A DNA stretch of 64,000 bases from NCBI RefSeq assembly GCF_014204935.1, contig NZ_JACHMJ010000001.1, positions 1,798,001 to 1,862,000 on the forward strand, in the 5' to 3' direction. This document shows, piece by piece, positions 62,320-64,000 of the stretch (positions are counted from its first letter, which is position 1; the number at the start of each line of letters is the position of its first letter). The DNA comes from Conyzicola lurida (GTDB lineage Bacteria; Actinomycetota; Actinomycetes; Actinomycetales; Microbacteriaceae). The notes beneath the pieces were generated by a model that saw nothing but the letters and a program-made list of their open reading frames with translations, did no database searches and was not told where the DNA came from. The translations under genes were made by a program, and so were the position numbers.

Positions 62320-63386
62320 GCCGCTTTCCTCGCCTCGTGCACGAGCAGCGCGATCAGGTAGAGCCCGCCGAGCACGATCGTGACGATACCGACCGGCACC
62401 CCCACCGGCACGACGTGCTGGGCGATGAAGTCGGCGACGAGCAGAAGCACCCCGCCGGTGATCGCGGCGGGCAGGAGGGGCACCCCGGCGCTGCGGGTGA
62501 GACGCTTGGCGATCTGCGGCGCGGCGAGGGCGACGAACGCGATCGGTCCGGTGCTCGCGGTGACGATCGCGGTGAGCGCGACGCCCACGATCAGGATCGT
62601 GAGCCGTGCGGGCTCCACGCGCACCCCGTGCGCGCGGGCGGCGTCGTCGCCGAGTTCGAGCTGGCGCAGCGGGCCGCTCGCGATCGCGACCACGGGCGTC
62701 AGGACGGCGAGGGCGACGAACGCGGGGACCGCCTCGTCCCAGCCCACGAGCGAGAGCGAACCGGCGCCCCAGATCGACGCCGCCATCGCGACCTCGGTCT
62801 GCGCGCGCAGCAGGAGCCAGGTGTTCACGCCGTGCAGAGCGGCGGTGACGGCGATGCCGACGATGATGAGGCGGAAGCCCTGCATGCCGCCTCGGTAGGC
62901 CAGCAGGTAGACGACGAGCGCCGTGACCAGACCGCCGGCGAGGGCCCCGACGGCGGTCGAGACGAACGAGGTGCCGAGCACGGTGATGACGATGAGCGCG
63001 CCCGTGTACGACCCGGTGGCGAACCCGATGATGTCGGGCGAGCCGAGCGGGTTGCGGGTGAGCGACTGGAACACGGCACCGGAGGCGCCGAGCGCCGCCC
63101 CGAACGCGAGCGCGGCGAGCACGCGCGGCAGCCGCCACTCGAGCACGATCCTGGTGGCGAATCCGCCGTCGGTGGCGAACGCGGCACGGACGACCTCGGG
63201 CACGGTGAGCGGGTAGTCGCCGGTACCGAGGGCGACGAGCGCCACGAGGACCGCCAGCGCGATAAGGAGCCCCGAGACGACGACCGTGCGACGGTCGACG
63301 ACGATGGCGCCGCCCGGCAGCGGCAGCCGGATGGCGGCGCGGCCCGTGACGTGGTGCAGCGGCCTCTCGGCCGCGCGCACGCTCAC
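62316..63386 (-). CDS. Ferric-siderophore ABC transporter permease (FecD/FepG type)
   Basis: This 356-residue protein has about ten membrane helices. LEWRLPRVLAALAFGAALGASGAVFQSLTRNPLGSPDIIGFATGSYTGAL carries the FecCD signature RLPR and the GxxFQxxxRNPLxxPxxxG segment. The coupling loop contains GDDAARAHGVRVEPAR. A GTGA overlap with the upstream permease fixes the start at 63386. Forms a heterodimer with the product of the gene at 63383. Confidence 0.93.
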   Translation of the reverse strand: MSVRAAERPLHHVTGRAAIRLPLPGGAIVVDRRTVVVSGLLIALAVLVALVALGTGDYPLTVPEVVRAAFATDGGFATRIVLEWRLPRVLAALAFGAALGASGAVFQSLTRNPLGSPDIIGFATGSYTGALIVITVLGTSFVSTAVGALAGGLVTALVVYLLAYRGGMQGFRLIIVGIAVTAALHGVNTWLLLRAQTEVAMAASIWGAGSLSLVGWDEAVPAFVALAVLTPVVAIASGPLRQLELGDDAARAHGVRVEPARLTILIVGVALTAIVTASTGPIAFVALAAPQIAKRLTRSAGVPLLPAAITGGVLLLVADFIAQHVVPVGVPVGIVTIVLGGLYLIALLVHEARKAA

Positions 63387-64000
63387 AGTCCGCTCGCCCG
63401 CTGGCGGCGGACCAGCACTACGAGCACGGGTGCGCCGAGCACCGCCGTGACGATTCCGGCGGGAAGCTCGCCGGGGCGCAGGACGACGCGGCCGATCACG
63501 TCGGCGACGATGAGCAGGGTGGGCGCGAGGACGAGCGTGTAGGCGAGGATCCAGCGCTGGTCGGGCCCGACGATCCAGCGCGCGACGTGCGGCACCATGA
63601 GCCCGACGAATGCGATCGGTCCGGCGATCGCCGTGGCACCGCCGGCGAGCAGGGTGACGACGACGACGGCGAGCACCCGCGTGAGCACGACGTTGGCGCC
63701 GAGCGACGAGGCCAGGTCGTCGCCGAGGGCGATGGCGTTGAGCGCGCGGGCGATGACCGCGGCGAGGACGACGCCGAGCACGAGGAAGGGCAGGACGGGC
63801 AGGATGACGTCCCAGCCGCGGTCCTGCAGGGAGCCGGACTCCCAGGAGCGCATCGACTGGAAGGCGCGCGGATCGACGAGCACCATGGCCGACGTGATGC
63901 CGGCCAGCACCGCGCCGAGTGCGACGCCGGTGAGGGTGAGCCGCACCGGGCTCCCGCCGCCGCGTCCGGCAGAGCCGACGACGTAGACGACGGTCGCCGC
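63383..64000 (-). CDS. Ferric-siderophore ABC transporter permease (FecC/FepD type), 5' end beyond window
   Basis: About 205 C-terminal residues of a FecCD permease are visible, starting AATVVYVVGSAGRGGGSPVRLTLTGVALGAVLAGITSAMVLVD and including GDDLASSLGANVVLTRVLAVVVVTLLAGGATAIAGPIAFVGLMVPHVARWIVGPDQRWI. This is the classic C-terminal half, with the GPIxFVGLxxPHxxR motif. Gene order (permease, permease, ATPase) is the usual siderophore import operon. Start, promoter and binding protein lie off the right edge. Confidence 0.92.
   Translation of the reverse strand, partial: AATVVYVVGSAGRGGGSPVRLTLTGVALGAVLAGITSAMVLVDPRAFQSMRSWESGSLQDRGWDVILPVLPFLVLGVVLAAVIARALNAIALGDDLASSLGANVVLTRVLAVVVVTLLAGGATAIAGPIAFVGLMVPHVARWIVGPDQRWILAYTLVLAPTLLIVADVIGRVVLRPGELPAGIVTAVLGAPVLVVLVRRQRASGL

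Overview
The window is high-G+C DNA, densely packed on both strands. GTG starts, 4-nt ATGA/GTGA gene overlaps and apparently leaderless promoters are common. Gene content and order (hrcA-dnaJ-rsmE-HIT-phoH-ybeY-CBS protein-era, recO-uppS, lepA-hemW, holA-comEC-comEA-leuS, rpsT, an actinobacterial leuA with a leucine leader peptide) point to an actinomycete, most likely Microbacteriaceae. No rRNA, tRNA, transposase, prophage or CRISPR array was seen.

Layout. 1-5.8 kb: GNAT fragment, uppS-recO, an NAD(P)-binding protein, a TRIC-type membrane protein, and leuA behind a 15-codon leader with four leucine codons in a row and a hairpin. 6-15.1 kb: an accessory block with a DrrAB-type ABC exporter, a large AfsR/NB-ARC-type regulator, an FtsX-like ABC pair and a NarL-type two-component system. 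15.2-22.3 kb: the hrcA-to-era housekeeping run behind a CIRCE operator. 22.4-30.8 kb: two DUF4870 proteins, hemW, small enzymes, lepA, an epimerase, an aminotransferase and a hydrolase. 30.8-38.5 kb: rpsT, a repeat-rich gap, holA, comEC (frameshifted as given), comEA and leuS. 38.6-42.3 kb: an SRPBCC/ArsR pair with twin operators, and divergent pabB/pabC. 42.3-48.9 kb: cydABCD (cytochrome bd oxidase and its ABC exporter) and a DedA protein. 49-54.1 kb: an OpuC-type compatible-solute importer with two binding lipoproteins, and a TetR regulator. 54.3-61.5 kb: an App1-like phosphatase, a GH15 enzyme, an AlkZ-like glycosylase, a MacB-like pair and a hydrolase. 61.5-64 kb: a ferric-siderophore importer running off the right edge.

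The most unusual signal is a family of six intergenic elements (3792, 5840, 10743, 39481, 42038, 42185). Each is exactly 94 bp. Each starts with (C/T)GGAAATTCAGGAAG and ends with the inverted arm. The roughly 60-bp interiors differ almost completely, except that the 5840 and 10743 copies are about 90% identical there. Short dyads sit at the exact midpoint (CG-N6-CG in five of six), and one copy has compensatory arm changes that keep the pairing. The architecture resembles REPINs (paired inverted REP sequences moved by RAYT transposases), but I do not recognise this family. The two near-identical copies bracket the drrAB/regulator block, and an orphan arm forms the first codons of an ABC transporter gene.
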